NCBI GenBank assembly: GCA_934256705.1 | Contig: CAKQPF010000004.1 | Coordinates: 1 to 64,000, forward strand | DNA length: 64,000 nucleotides | Origin: an uncultured Prevotella sp. | GTDB taxonomy: Bacteria; Bacteroidota; Bacteroidia; Bacteroidales; Bacteroidaceae | Direction of reading: 5' to 3' | Shown here: positions 43,401 to 50,163 of the stretch, one piece after another | Position numbering within the stretch: position 1 is the first letter of the stretch | How the letters are laid out: each line of letters begins with the position of its first letter | Translations under genes and position numbers: made by a program | The notes under the pieces: generated by a model | The model's input: only the letters and a program-made list of their open reading frames with translations | What the model was told of the DNA's origin: nothing | Databases searched by the model: none

Positions 43401-43926
43401 GTATTCAGAGCAGTTGGCTGAAGGAGAAAAACTTACAGGCGAGGATTTCGTGGACGACTGCAACGTGGAGAGCGACATGGAAATGTATTTCCCTGACACC
43501 TATGTGCCTGGAAGCAGCGAGAGAATGCTGCTCTATCGCGAGCTCGACAGCATCGAATCAGACGATGATCTCAATGCTTACCGCAAGCGATTGGAAGACC
43601 GTTTCGGTCCTGTGCCTCACGAAGGCGAGGAACTGATGCAGGTGGTCATGCTGCGCCGTCTCGGCAGGTCGTTGGGATGCGAGAAGATTATGCTCAAGCA
43701 GCACATGCTCCAGATGCAGCTCGTGAGCAACAAGCAGAGCGTGTATTACCAGAGCGAAGTATTCGGCAAGATAATCGATTACGTGATGAAGCATGGCAGA
43801 GTATGCGATATGCGGGAAGTGGGAGGCAAGAACCGCGTCGTCATCAAGATGGTCAACTCCGTCTCGGAGGCTGTCAAGGTGCTGAAGGAGATGAAGAACT
43901 TTCAAAATGAAGAATTCATTAAATGA
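40459..43926 (+). CDS. mfd: Transcription-repair coupling factor
   Basis: Large SF2 translocase of 1155 residues that removes RNA polymerase stalled at DNA lesions and recruits UvrA. The N-terminal UvrB-like part (about 1-350) precedes the RNA-polymerase-interacting domain (about 455-520, with FIVHVDFGIGKFAGL). The RecG-like motor has Walker A GDVGFGKTE (about 614-622), DEEQ box IIDEEQKFGV (about 714-723) and SATPIPRTL (about 748-756). The GRVGRSNRKAFCYLL region (about 893-907) and the C-terminal TRCF domain follow. Start at either of the adjacent Met codons. Complete and in frame. Confidence 0.97.
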   Translation: MMEINKLLNQYAKAPQTKALAKALLSKTIRNLMIDGLAGSSCPLLFSAVAGKVKQSVIFILRDADEAGYFYQDLTQLTGTDHVLFFPSSYRRAVKYGQRDAANEILRTEVMSRLSARQEDQQLYIVTHPEALAEMAVSKEVLNERSIRLSVNQNVDIVDVEHQLRDLGFSMVDYVYEPGQFAVRGSILDVYSFSHELPFRIDFFGDEIDTIRTFEIENQLSKDKKENIEIVPELARTNEKKIPLTEFLDSDSIIVTQGLRFISDVIGKTFDDGFSSQALTDRMSGATEQEQEEIRREMNAEMNLCPPSRFMQSIEALKKVTFSQSAFSEAELSRQSKEFAQIHFHTLAQPAFNKNFDLLKQTVEDYILQQYKIFILSDSRKQVERLRSILSPEGVEEGLSPRISKADIGEVEKTLHAGFVDQDMAMCLFTDHQIFGRYHKYNLRTQSARAGKMALTMKELQEMEPGDFIVHVDFGIGKFAGLMRVPVGDTYREVIRIVYQGNDKVDVSIHSLYKISKYRRSDTGEPPRLSTLGTGAWDRLKERAKKRIKDIARDLIKLYAKRRHEKGFAFSKDSYLQNELEGSFLYEDTPDQMKATAEVKADMESPRPMDRLVCGDVGFGKTEVAVRAAFKAACDSKQVAVLVPTTVLAFQHFQTFRDRMAHLPVRVDYLSRARSAKQTKQILADLEAGKIDILVGTHKLISKNVKWKDIGLLIIDEEQKFGVSVKEKLRQLKTNIDTLTMSATPIPRTLQFSLMGARDMSIMRTPPPNRHPIQTEIASFSLELVADAINFEMSRNGQVYFVNDRISALETLARQIERAVPDCRVAVGHGQMSPEQLEKIIIGFMDHEYDVLLSTTIVENGIDIPNANTIIINDAHRFGLSDLHQMRGRVGRSNRKAFCYLLAPPLSFLPTESRRRLEALETFSDLGSGFNLAMQDLDIRGAGNLLGAEQSGFMEDLGYETYQKILTQAVNELKNDEFQDLYSEQLAEGEKLTGEDFVDDCNVESDMEMYFPDTYVPGSSERMLLYRELDSIESDDDLNAYRKRLEDRFGPVPHEGEELMQVVMLRRLGRSLGCEKIMLKQHMLQMQLVSNKQSVYYQSEVFGKIIDYVMKHGRVCDMREVGGKNRVVIKMVNSVSEAVKVLKEMKNFQNEEFIK

Positions 43927-44090
43927 AGAATAAAGAATGAAGAATGAAGAATAGGAGTTACCTTTTCTTTAGTGAAAAGTGAATAGTGAAAAGTGAAAAA
44001 TCGCGCTGACGCAATTGGGAAACCGCAAGTCGAAGAACGTATATATCTTCCCCCTTACAGGGGGATAAGAGGGGGTCTTTCCCTAATAAT
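43911..44090. repeat. Composite element: AATGAAG and GTGAAAA arrays plus C/G module
   Basis: AATGAAG period-7 units start within the last codons of mfd (43906-43950). A GTGAAAA/GTGAATA array with tail AATCGCGCTGACGCAATTGG (43972-44020) follows, then a fragment of the GTCGAAGAACGTA core and the C/G module TCTTCCCCCTTACAGGGGGA (44047-44066). Confidence 0.7.
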
Positions 44091-44096
44091 AAACGA

Positions 44097-44708
44097 ATGT
44101 CCATCTGGAGCAAAATAATAGAAACGATAAGTGGCGAAAGCAACGCTCACGAGGAAGTGTCAAAGGATGCTTCTCGCTATGCTTTTGTCGATTTGGAAGT
44201 TGGAGTGAAAGATAAACGCATCCATGACATCGGCATTCTGCGTTGGGATGGCGCGACTTTTCATTCTGGCAACAAAAAGGATGCTCTCAGATTTCTAAAT
44301 AGTGCGAACTTCATTTGCGGGCATAATGTCATCCACCACGACATGAAGTACTTGCTGGGAGACGAGAAGCACAAGTGGATACTTGTCGATACGCTCTATA
44401 TGTCACCTCTGCTCTTTCCTAATCGCCCTTATCATCATCTGCTGAAAGATGACAAACTGATGAGCGAGCAGATGAACAATCCCGTCAATGACTGCGTCAA
44501 AGCCCGCGACCTGATGATGGACGAACTGGCTGAATGGAACTCCCTGACTGACGAGATGAAGCGCATTTACGCCACATTGCTCTACGATGTAGAGGAGTTT
44601 CATGGCTTTATGACAATGGTCAATGCTGACATTTGCGAGAAAAAAGAATTGGCTACACTTATCCCAAACCGTCTATCATGGACAAATATGCCAACACGCC
44701 GACCTTGA
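44097..44708 (+). pseudogene. Exonuclease part of an exonuclease-RecQ protein, ended by frameshift
   Basis: Frame of 203 codons whose first about 188 residues are a DnaQ-like 3'-5' exonuclease. DEDD residues are visible in FVDLEVG (Asp32, Glu34), GHNVIHHDMKYL and NNPVNDCVKARDLM. After LATLI the residues (PNRLSWTNMPTRRP) no longer make sense, whereas the +1 frame continues QTVYHGQICQHADLET into the RecQ ORF. One surplus base, most easily in CCC at 44663-44665, explains it. I read this as the N-terminal part of a protein continuing to 47304. A sequencing error or a recent mutation are both possible, and a programmed event is less likely. Confidence 0.7.
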
Positions 44709-47304
44709 GACTATTATCATTCAGCAACCCGTAGAATTGGCTTTTGCCCTCGCTCTTATCAGCACTACAGAGCATAATTCCATCACGCCACCGTGGGTTC
44801 TGCATCATTATCCGAACGTAGAGGCTGTGGTTCACCGTCTCAGACACTCCTATTGCCTCGAAGGTTGCGATTACTGCAAGCAGTTTCTCGACGTGAATTA
44901 TAGTCTGAAGCAAATATTCGGATATGACCAATTCCGCACCTACGACGGCGAACCACTGCAGGAGAATGCGGCAAGAGCAGCGACAGAAGGCAAGTCCCTA
45001 CTCGCCATCTTCCCTACAGGAGGTGGCAAATCGCTCACTTTCCAGTTGCCTGCACTTATGGAAGCAAGGACGGTACATGGTCTTACGGTGGTGATTTCTC
45101 CCTTGCAGTCATTGATGAAAGACCAGGTGGACAAGCTGGACAATATGGGAATCACAGATGCCGTGACGATAAATGGCTTGCTTGACCCTATCACCCGCTC
45201 GCTGGCTATAGAGCGAGTGCAGAGTGGCGATGCCTCATTGCTCTACATCGCCCCTGAGATGCTCAGGTCGAAGACCATCGAGAAGATACTTATGGCACGC
45301 CATGTGGTAAGGTTTGTCATCGACGAAGCCCACTGTTTTTCCTCATGGGGACAGGATTTCAGAGTGGATTACCTCTATATCGGCAAGTTTATCAGACTCT
45401 ATCAGGAGCGCAAGCACATCCAGCATTCCATCCCGGTCTCATGCTTCACCGCCACTGCCAAGCAGAAGGTGATACAGGACATCTGCGACTATTTCAAGCA
45501 GACGCTCAACCTCGACCTGCACCTGTTTGCCTCCAAAGCCTCACGCACCAACCTCCGTTACTCCGTCATCTATGCTGAGACAGACGAAGAGAAATACTCC
45601 CGCCTCCGCTCTCTGATAACAGAGTGCGACTGCCCCACCATCGTCTATGTGTCACGAACGAAACGCACGAAGGAGTTGGCACAGAAACTGTCCCGCGACG
45701 GTCTAAAAGCCCTGCCTTACAATGGGCAGATGCAGTCTGACGACAAGATAGCCAATCAGGAGGCTTTCATGAAAGATCAGGTGAACATCATCGTGGCGAC
45801 ATCCGCATTCGGCATGGGTGTCGATAAGAATGACGTGGGACTGGTGGTGCATTACGACATTTCCGACTCGCTGGAGAACTATGTCCAGGAGGCGGGACGT
45901 GCCGGTCGAGACCCTAATCTCAATGCCAGATGCTACGTACTGTATAGCGACAGCGACCTCGACAAGCATTTCATCTTGCTCAACCAGACCAAATTGAGCC
46001 TCAGCGAGATACAGCAAGTGTGGAAAGCCGTAAAGCAAATGACCAAGCAACGTGAGCAAACCTCATGCTCCGCTCTTGAGATTGCACGCCAGGCTGGATG
46101 GGACGACTCCGTACATGATATTGAAACACGAGTAAGAACCGCTATTTCCGCCTTGGAACAAGCGGGCTATCTGGAGCGAGCCAACAATGTGCCGCACGTT
46201 TATGCCACCGGCATCACCGTCAACAATGTGGACGAAGCCCGCCAGCGCATCACCCAATCCCTGCTCTTTGACTCGGAAGAGATAGAGAAAGCGGTACGCA
46301 TCATCAAGTCGCTTATCTCGCAGAAGCACATCTCCAAGGCACAGAATGCAGATGCAGAGTCGCGCGTGGACTATTTGGCAGACATCCTCGGACTGAGCAA
46401 GAATGAGGTGGTGTCCGTAGTTGGGCGTATGCGTCAGGAAGGAATACTTGCTGATTCTATGGATATTTCCGCCTATCTGAACGACACTGGCGAATCGGAA
46501 AATCGCTCCAAACTGCTTTTGAAACGGTTTACCAGGCTGGAGCGCTACATCCTCAATCATATCCCTGACGAGTCACTGCGTATCTCATGCAAGCTGCTCA
46601 ACGATGATGCACAGAAGGAAGGCATCACCACTGCCACTGAGAAAGACATACGCACACTGCTCTATTTCCTTACCGTCAAGGGATATACACGCAAGAAAGA
46701 GGACGCTGCACACTACGTGGAAGTGACCAGAATGGCTGATATGCAGTCCATCATAAAGCGTTTCGAGAAGAGATTGGAGATATGCACATTTGCCGTGGAA
46801 TGGCTTTTCCATCAGACACAATTCTCCACTGGAGAGAACAGCAGGAAGAAAGGCGTGCAATTCTCCGTCGTCGAACTGCTGAACGACCTGAAGAAGCATG
46901 GGCAGTCTCTTTTCATCTCCCTCGATGATGTCTGCCTGGAAGATGTCGAAGAAGCACTCCTTTACCTCTCCAAGATCGGGGCTTTGAAGCTCGAAGGCGG
47001 CTTTCTCGTGCTCTATAATGCAATGAATATACGCAGAATAAAGGACACGAAGCTACGCTACAAGCAGGACGACTACAGGATGCTCAATGAATTCTACAAG
47101 CAGAAAATCCAGCAGGTGCACATCGTGGGCGAGTATGCCAACCTCATGGTGCAGGACTATAACGCTGCTCTGCAATACGTTCAGGATTACTTTCAGATGG
47201 ACTACAAGCATTTCATCCAGAAGTATTTCAAGGGCGAAAGGGCAAATCAGATCGAGCGCAACATCACAAGTCACAAGTATGCCCAACTCTTTGACTCTCT
47301 CTGA
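44623..47304 (+). CDS. RecQ-family ATP-dependent DNA helicase
   Basis: SF2 3'-5' helicase for recombination and fork repair. The open frame is 893 codons from 44623, but the first about 20 residues are out-of-frame sequence; authentic homology begins near QTVYHGQICQ (about residue 16), where the upstream exonuclease frame should join. Motif I PTGGGKS (about 130-136), DEAHCFSSWGQDFR (motif II, about 233), SAFGMGVDKNDVGLVVH and QEAGRAGRDPN (motif VI, about 424-434) are intact. A winged-helix region and a long C-terminal extension follow. E. coli RecQ is 609 residues. Whether the helicase is still made independently of the exonuclease part is not known. Confidence 0.85.
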   Translation: MLTFARKKNWLHLSQTVYHGQICQHADLETIIIQQPVELAFALALISTTEHNSITPPWVLHHYPNVEAVVHRLRHSYCLEGCDYCKQFLDVNYSLKQIFGYDQFRTYDGEPLQENAARAATEGKSLLAIFPTGGGKSLTFQLPALMEARTVHGLTVVISPLQSLMKDQVDKLDNMGITDAVTINGLLDPITRSLAIERVQSGDASLLYIAPEMLRSKTIEKILMARHVVRFVIDEAHCFSSWGQDFRVDYLYIGKFIRLYQERKHIQHSIPVSCFTATAKQKVIQDICDYFKQTLNLDLHLFASKASRTNLRYSVIYAETDEEKYSRLRSLITECDCPTIVYVSRTKRTKELAQKLSRDGLKALPYNGQMQSDDKIANQEAFMKDQVNIIVATSAFGMGVDKNDVGLVVHYDISDSLENYVQEAGRAGRDPNLNARCYVLYSDSDLDKHFILLNQTKLSLSEIQQVWKAVKQMTKQREQTSCSALEIARQAGWDDSVHDIETRVRTAISALEQAGYLERANNVPHVYATGITVNNVDEARQRITQSLLFDSEEIEKAVRIIKSLISQKHISKAQNADAESRVDYLADILGLSKNEVVSVVGRMRQEGILADSMDISAYLNDTGESENRSKLLLKRFTRLERYILNHIPDESLRISCKLLNDDAQKEGITTATEKDIRTLLYFLTVKGYTRKKEDAAHYVEVTRMADMQSIIKRFEKRLEICTFAVEWLFHQTQFSTGENSRKKGVQFSVVELLNDLKKHGQSLFISLDDVCLEDVEEALLYLSKIGALKLEGGFLVLYNAMNIRRIKDTKLRYKQDDYRMLNEFYKQKIQQVHIVGEYANLMVQDYNAALQYVQDYFQMDYKHFIQKYFKGERANQIERNITSHKYAQLFDSL

Positions 47305-48964
47305 GAAACAGATGCAGATCATCTCTGACGACAAGTCACGCGTAATAGTCGTTGCCGCCGGACCGGGAAGCGGAAAGACGAGGGTATTGGTGCACAAGCT
47401 GGCTTCTCTTCTCCTGCTCGAAGATGTCAAGCACGAGCAACTCCTGATGCTTACATTCTCCCGTGCGTCAGCATCCGAATTCAAGCAGAGGCTCATGGAC
47501 CTGATAGGCAACGCCGCACACTTCGTCGAGATAAAGACATTCCATTCCTATGCCTTCGACCTCCTCGGGAGAATAGGCAATCTGGATGAAGTGAAGGACG
47601 TGGTGGGACGCGCGGCAAAGATGATAAACGACGGAGAAGTGGAGCCTAACCGCATAAGCAAGACCGTCCTCGTCATTGATGAAGCGCAGGACATGAGCGT
47701 GGAGGAATACCAGCTGGTACGCGCCCTCATGACGGCCAACGAGGACATGAGGGTGATAGCCGTGGGCGACGACGACCAGAACATCTATGAATTCAGAGGA
47801 TCAGACTCACGCTATATGCGGCAGTTGCTCGACGAGCCGGGCAGCACTTTCATGGAAATGACCGACAACTACCGCAGCACCCGCCACGTCGTAGATGCCG
47901 CCAACGCCTTCGCCAAGGGCATAGGAAAGCGCATGAAGCATGAACCTATCCGCTCATTGAGCCCGCACGACGGCACCGTAAGGATTACCCACCACCTCTC
48001 CCACACGATGTACCAGCGCCTCGTCGCTGACCTGATGAACGAACGGGTCAATGGAAGTGCGTGCGTACTGACCACCACCAATGAGGAAGCGGTGATCCTC
48101 GTGGCGCTGCTACGCAAGCAGGGACTCAACAGCAAACTGATACAGAGCATGGAAGGACTGCGCTTCTGGAATATGGCTGAGGTGAGACTGTTCCTCAAGC
48201 ACATCGGACGTATGACCCGCACACCGCTCATCACTGACGACGCATGGGAGGAAGCCAAACGGAAGACATTCCAAACCTATGCCTCATCAGCAAGTCTGCA
48301 TTACCTGAGACGGTGCATACAGATATTCGAACAGACATACAAGACCAGGTATCTGACCGACTTCAAGGAGTTCGTCTTTGAATCTGCAATAGAGGATTTC
48401 TGCGACATTGCCGATGCTGACGTGGTGGTTTCCACCATTCACAAGGCAAAAGGACGGGAGTTTGACGATGTGTATATGCTCGTAAGGCAACCAAAGCTCG
48501 TGACCGACGACGAGAGACGGCGCTGCTATGTAGGCATGACCAGAGCCAAGCGGCGACTGCTTATCTACACCGACAGCGACATCTTCGACCACATCCCGGC
48601 AGATCAGCACGTCATAGACCAGAATTTCTACGATCTGCCGGACCAACTGATGCTCCAGCTTTCGCACAAGGACGTGAACCTCGGGTTCTTCAAGTCCATC
48701 AAGAAAGACGTGCTTTCACTCCGTGCCGGCGACACGCTGAGGTATGAAAACAACTGTTTCTACATCCCGGATACGCGGAAAGCCGTGGCGCAGCTGTCGC
48801 AGAAGATGCAGACGGAACTCATCCTATGGGCGGAGAGAGGCTATCACGTCTCATCATCCACGATACGCTTCATAGTGGCATGGAAGCCGAAGGGCGCTCC
48901 GAAAGAGGAGGAAGAACATGCCGTACTGCTCATTGACCTCGACCTGGAGAGAGATTCCAAGTAA
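47279..48964 (+). CDS. UvrD/Rep-type SF1 DNA helicase
   Basis: SF1 helicase of 561 residues, start taken at MPNSLTLSEKQMQIIS (47279), inside the last 26 bases of recQ; the frame upstream is shadow. Motif Ia Walker A AAGPGSGKTRVL (about 24-35), TFHSYAFDLLG, motif II DEAQDMSVEEYQ (about 133-144), motif III GDDDQNIYEFRG and C-terminal motifs STIHKAKGREFDDVY and YVGMTRAKRRL are all intact. It is shorter than UvrD (720) and lacks much of the 2B region. The reading frame runs directly into recQ if one CT is added to a CT tract at the junction (see findings). It was probably once fused to the helicase upstream. Confidence 0.85.
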   Translation: MPNSLTLSEKQMQIISDDKSRVIVVAAGPGSGKTRVLVHKLASLLLLEDVKHEQLLMLTFSRASASEFKQRLMDLIGNAAHFVEIKTFHSYAFDLLGRIGNLDEVKDVVGRAAKMINDGEVEPNRISKTVLVIDEAQDMSVEEYQLVRALMTANEDMRVIAVGDDDQNIYEFRGSDSRYMRQLLDEPGSTFMEMTDNYRSTRHVVDAANAFAKGIGKRMKHEPIRSLSPHDGTVRITHHLSHTMYQRLVADLMNERVNGSACVLTTTNEEAVILVALLRKQGLNSKLIQSMEGLRFWNMAEVRLFLKHIGRMTRTPLITDDAWEEAKRKTFQTYASSASLHYLRRCIQIFEQTYKTRYLTDFKEFVFESAIEDFCDIADADVVVSTIHKAKGREFDDVYMLVRQPKLVTDDERRRCYVGMTRAKRRLLIYTDSDIFDHIPADQHVIDQNFYDLPDQLMLQLSHKDVNLGFFKSIKKDVLSLRAGDTLRYENNCFYIPDTRKAVAQLSQKMQTELILWAERGYHVSSSTIRFIVAWKPKGAPKEEEEHAVLLIDLDLERDSK

Positions 48965-49159
48965 GTGACGGTAAAAAAATAACTTGGTACGATTTGAGTG
49001 AAAAATGTATCATATCAATATAAGGTTTCAACCTCATCTTTTTGGCTATTTTCATCACTCTCATCGGTCATATAGCCCGCTATACTCCCTCTTCGAGTGA
49101 AGAAAATATCTCAAAAATATGAGGCTCAAATCATACCAATTTATTTTTTCACCGTCACT
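48964..49159. mobile_element. MITE-like element with 35-bp terminal inverted repeats
   Basis: Arms 48964-48998 and 49125-49159 are inverted repeats with three mismatches, starting AGTGACGGT and ending ACCGTCACT. A second nested pair is 49031-49059 with 49096-49126. AAGT occurs just outside both ends, a possible 4-bp target duplication. No coding capacity. It abuts the stop codon of the SF1 helicase. Confidence 0.6.
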
Positions 49160-49168
49160 AAGTGGAGA

Positions 49169-49198
49169 GCCACTGTGCCGACGGATTTTACCGTTGGA
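49169..49198 (-). repeat. 32-bp palindrome-plus-tail repeat
   Basis: Minus-orientation copy directly after the MITE-like element. One stem and one loop change (CCGACGGATTTTACCGTTGG). Confidence 0.7.
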
Positions 49199-49250
49199 TG
49201 CCAGAGAAACAACAAAAACAAGAGAAATAAACAATAATAACACAAGAAAG

Positions 49251-49643
49251 ATGAAGAAACTATCAATCCCCACAAGAGAAGGAATGGTGGACGATCATTT
49301 CGGACACTGCGCCTATTACACCGTAGTAACCCTCGGCGACCACGATGAAGTAATCGCCACAGAGCGCCTCGACTCCCCTGAAGGATGCGGATGCAAGTCG
49401 AACATAGCGTCCGTGATGCAGGAGATGGGCATCACCCTCATGCTGGCAGGCAACATGGGCATGGGAGCCTACAACAAGTTGACTGCCCACGGCATCACTG
49501 TAATCAGAGGCTGTCACGGCAAGGTGGACGATGTCCTCCAGGCATACCTGAATGGAGAACTGACCGACTCCCTCGAATCATGCGACCACCACGACTGTAG
49601 CCACCACGCTGACAAGCCTGTATTCACCATTCCAAAGGTTTAG
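49251..49643 (+). CDS. NifX/NifB-type dinitrogenase cofactor-like small protein
   Basis: Cytoplasmic protein of 130 residues, start at MKKLSIPTREGMVDDHFGHC (49251); upstream codons come from repeats. It matches the Nitro_FeMo-Co fold (PF02579), an RNase H-like domain seen in NifX, NifY and the NifB C-terminus. Conserved VDDHFGHCAYYTVV and EGCGCKSNIASVMQEMGI are visible. A His/Cys-rich tail (CDHHDCSHHADK) suggests metal binding. No nif genes are present, so nitrogenase maturation is not implied. Relatives occur in many anaerobes with unknown or redox/metal roles. Transcribed alone. Confidence 0.82.
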   Translation: MKKLSIPTREGMVDDHFGHCAYYTVVTLGDHDEVIATERLDSPEGCGCKSNIASVMQEMGITLMLAGNMGMGAYNKLTAHGITVIRGCHGKVDDVLQAYLNGELTDSLESCDHHDCSHHADKPVFTIPKV

Positions 49644-49649
49644 TTTGTT

Positions 49650-49800
49650 AAATGAAGAATGTAGAATGAAGAATGGGAGCTAGTTTTGTTTACTTAAGAA
49701 AAACTCAATAGGAAACCTCAAAGCGAAGAACGTAATCCGAATTCTTCATTCTACATTCTTCATTTACTTCCCCCAAGTGGGGAGGGGAAGAGGGGGGGCT
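49650..49800. repeat. Perfect 25-bp inverted pair of AATGAAG heptamer arms
   Basis: 49650-49674 and 49741-49765 are exact reverse complements, each made of AATGAAG-type units. Between them lies the core CCTCAAAGCGAAGAACGTAA (from 49716), shared with 5044. The C/G module CTTCCCCCAAGTGGGGAGGG follows (49769-49788). Confidence 0.85.
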
Positions 49801-49906
49801 AATTATGAATTATAAAGAGCACTAAGGCCGAAAGCACAGAGATAAGACGAAAAAAAGCTGATTATTATTTTTTTTCAAATTTATTTTTTTAATCAAATAA
49901 AATATG

Positions 49907-49914
49907 TATCTTTG
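49907..49914 (+). promoter_or_regulatory. -7 box TATCTTTG ahead of the cobalamin riboswitch
   Basis: Consensus box followed by CACC. The predicted transcript starts about 49920, immediately before the riboswitch, and has a leader of about 240 nt. Confidence 0.65.
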
Positions 49915-49924
49915 CACCGCAATA

Positions 49925-50128
49925 GGTTCTCACGTCCGAAAGACGGACGAAAGAGCTAAGAAGGGAATGCAGTGAAAATCTGCAACACTACCCGGTGCTG
50001 TAAGTTCCATTATGAGTAATTGGAATTAACCACTGAAATCTTCCACGGTTGCCGACACTTATCGGCAATAGGTTGATTTCGGGAAGGTTAGATTACTTGG
50101 AACGAGTCAGAAGACCTGCCTGTTTGCA
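49925..50128 (+). ncRNA. Cobalamin (B12) riboswitch
   Basis: Recognised by the conserved core AAGAAGGGAATGCAGTGAAA (49959-49978), ATCTGCAACACTACCCGGTG continuing to CTGTAAG, the B12-box-like AACCACTGAAATC (50028-50040) and the 3' strand GAGTCAGAAGACCTGCCTGT (50104-50123). It lies in the leader of the BtuB-like receptor. Adenosylcobalamin or a related cobamide is expected to turn the operon off. The expression platform must use the about 35 nt before the start codon, probably by masking translation initiation. Confidence 0.93.
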
Positions 50129-50163
50129 ATTTATTCTCCACGGGATTATGGAGCAATGAAATT

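Noticed and set aside
44661..44669. Possible -1 programmed frameshift at C CCA AAC in the exonuclease-RecQ gene
   Set aside because: The heptamer has the right form, but the downstream RecQ frame is +1 (equivalent to -2), so a -1 slip would enter the wrong frame.
49251..49643. Nitrogen fixation role for the NifX-like protein
   Set aside because: No nifHDK, nifE/N or nifB gene is nearby and the family is common in non-fixing anaerobes.
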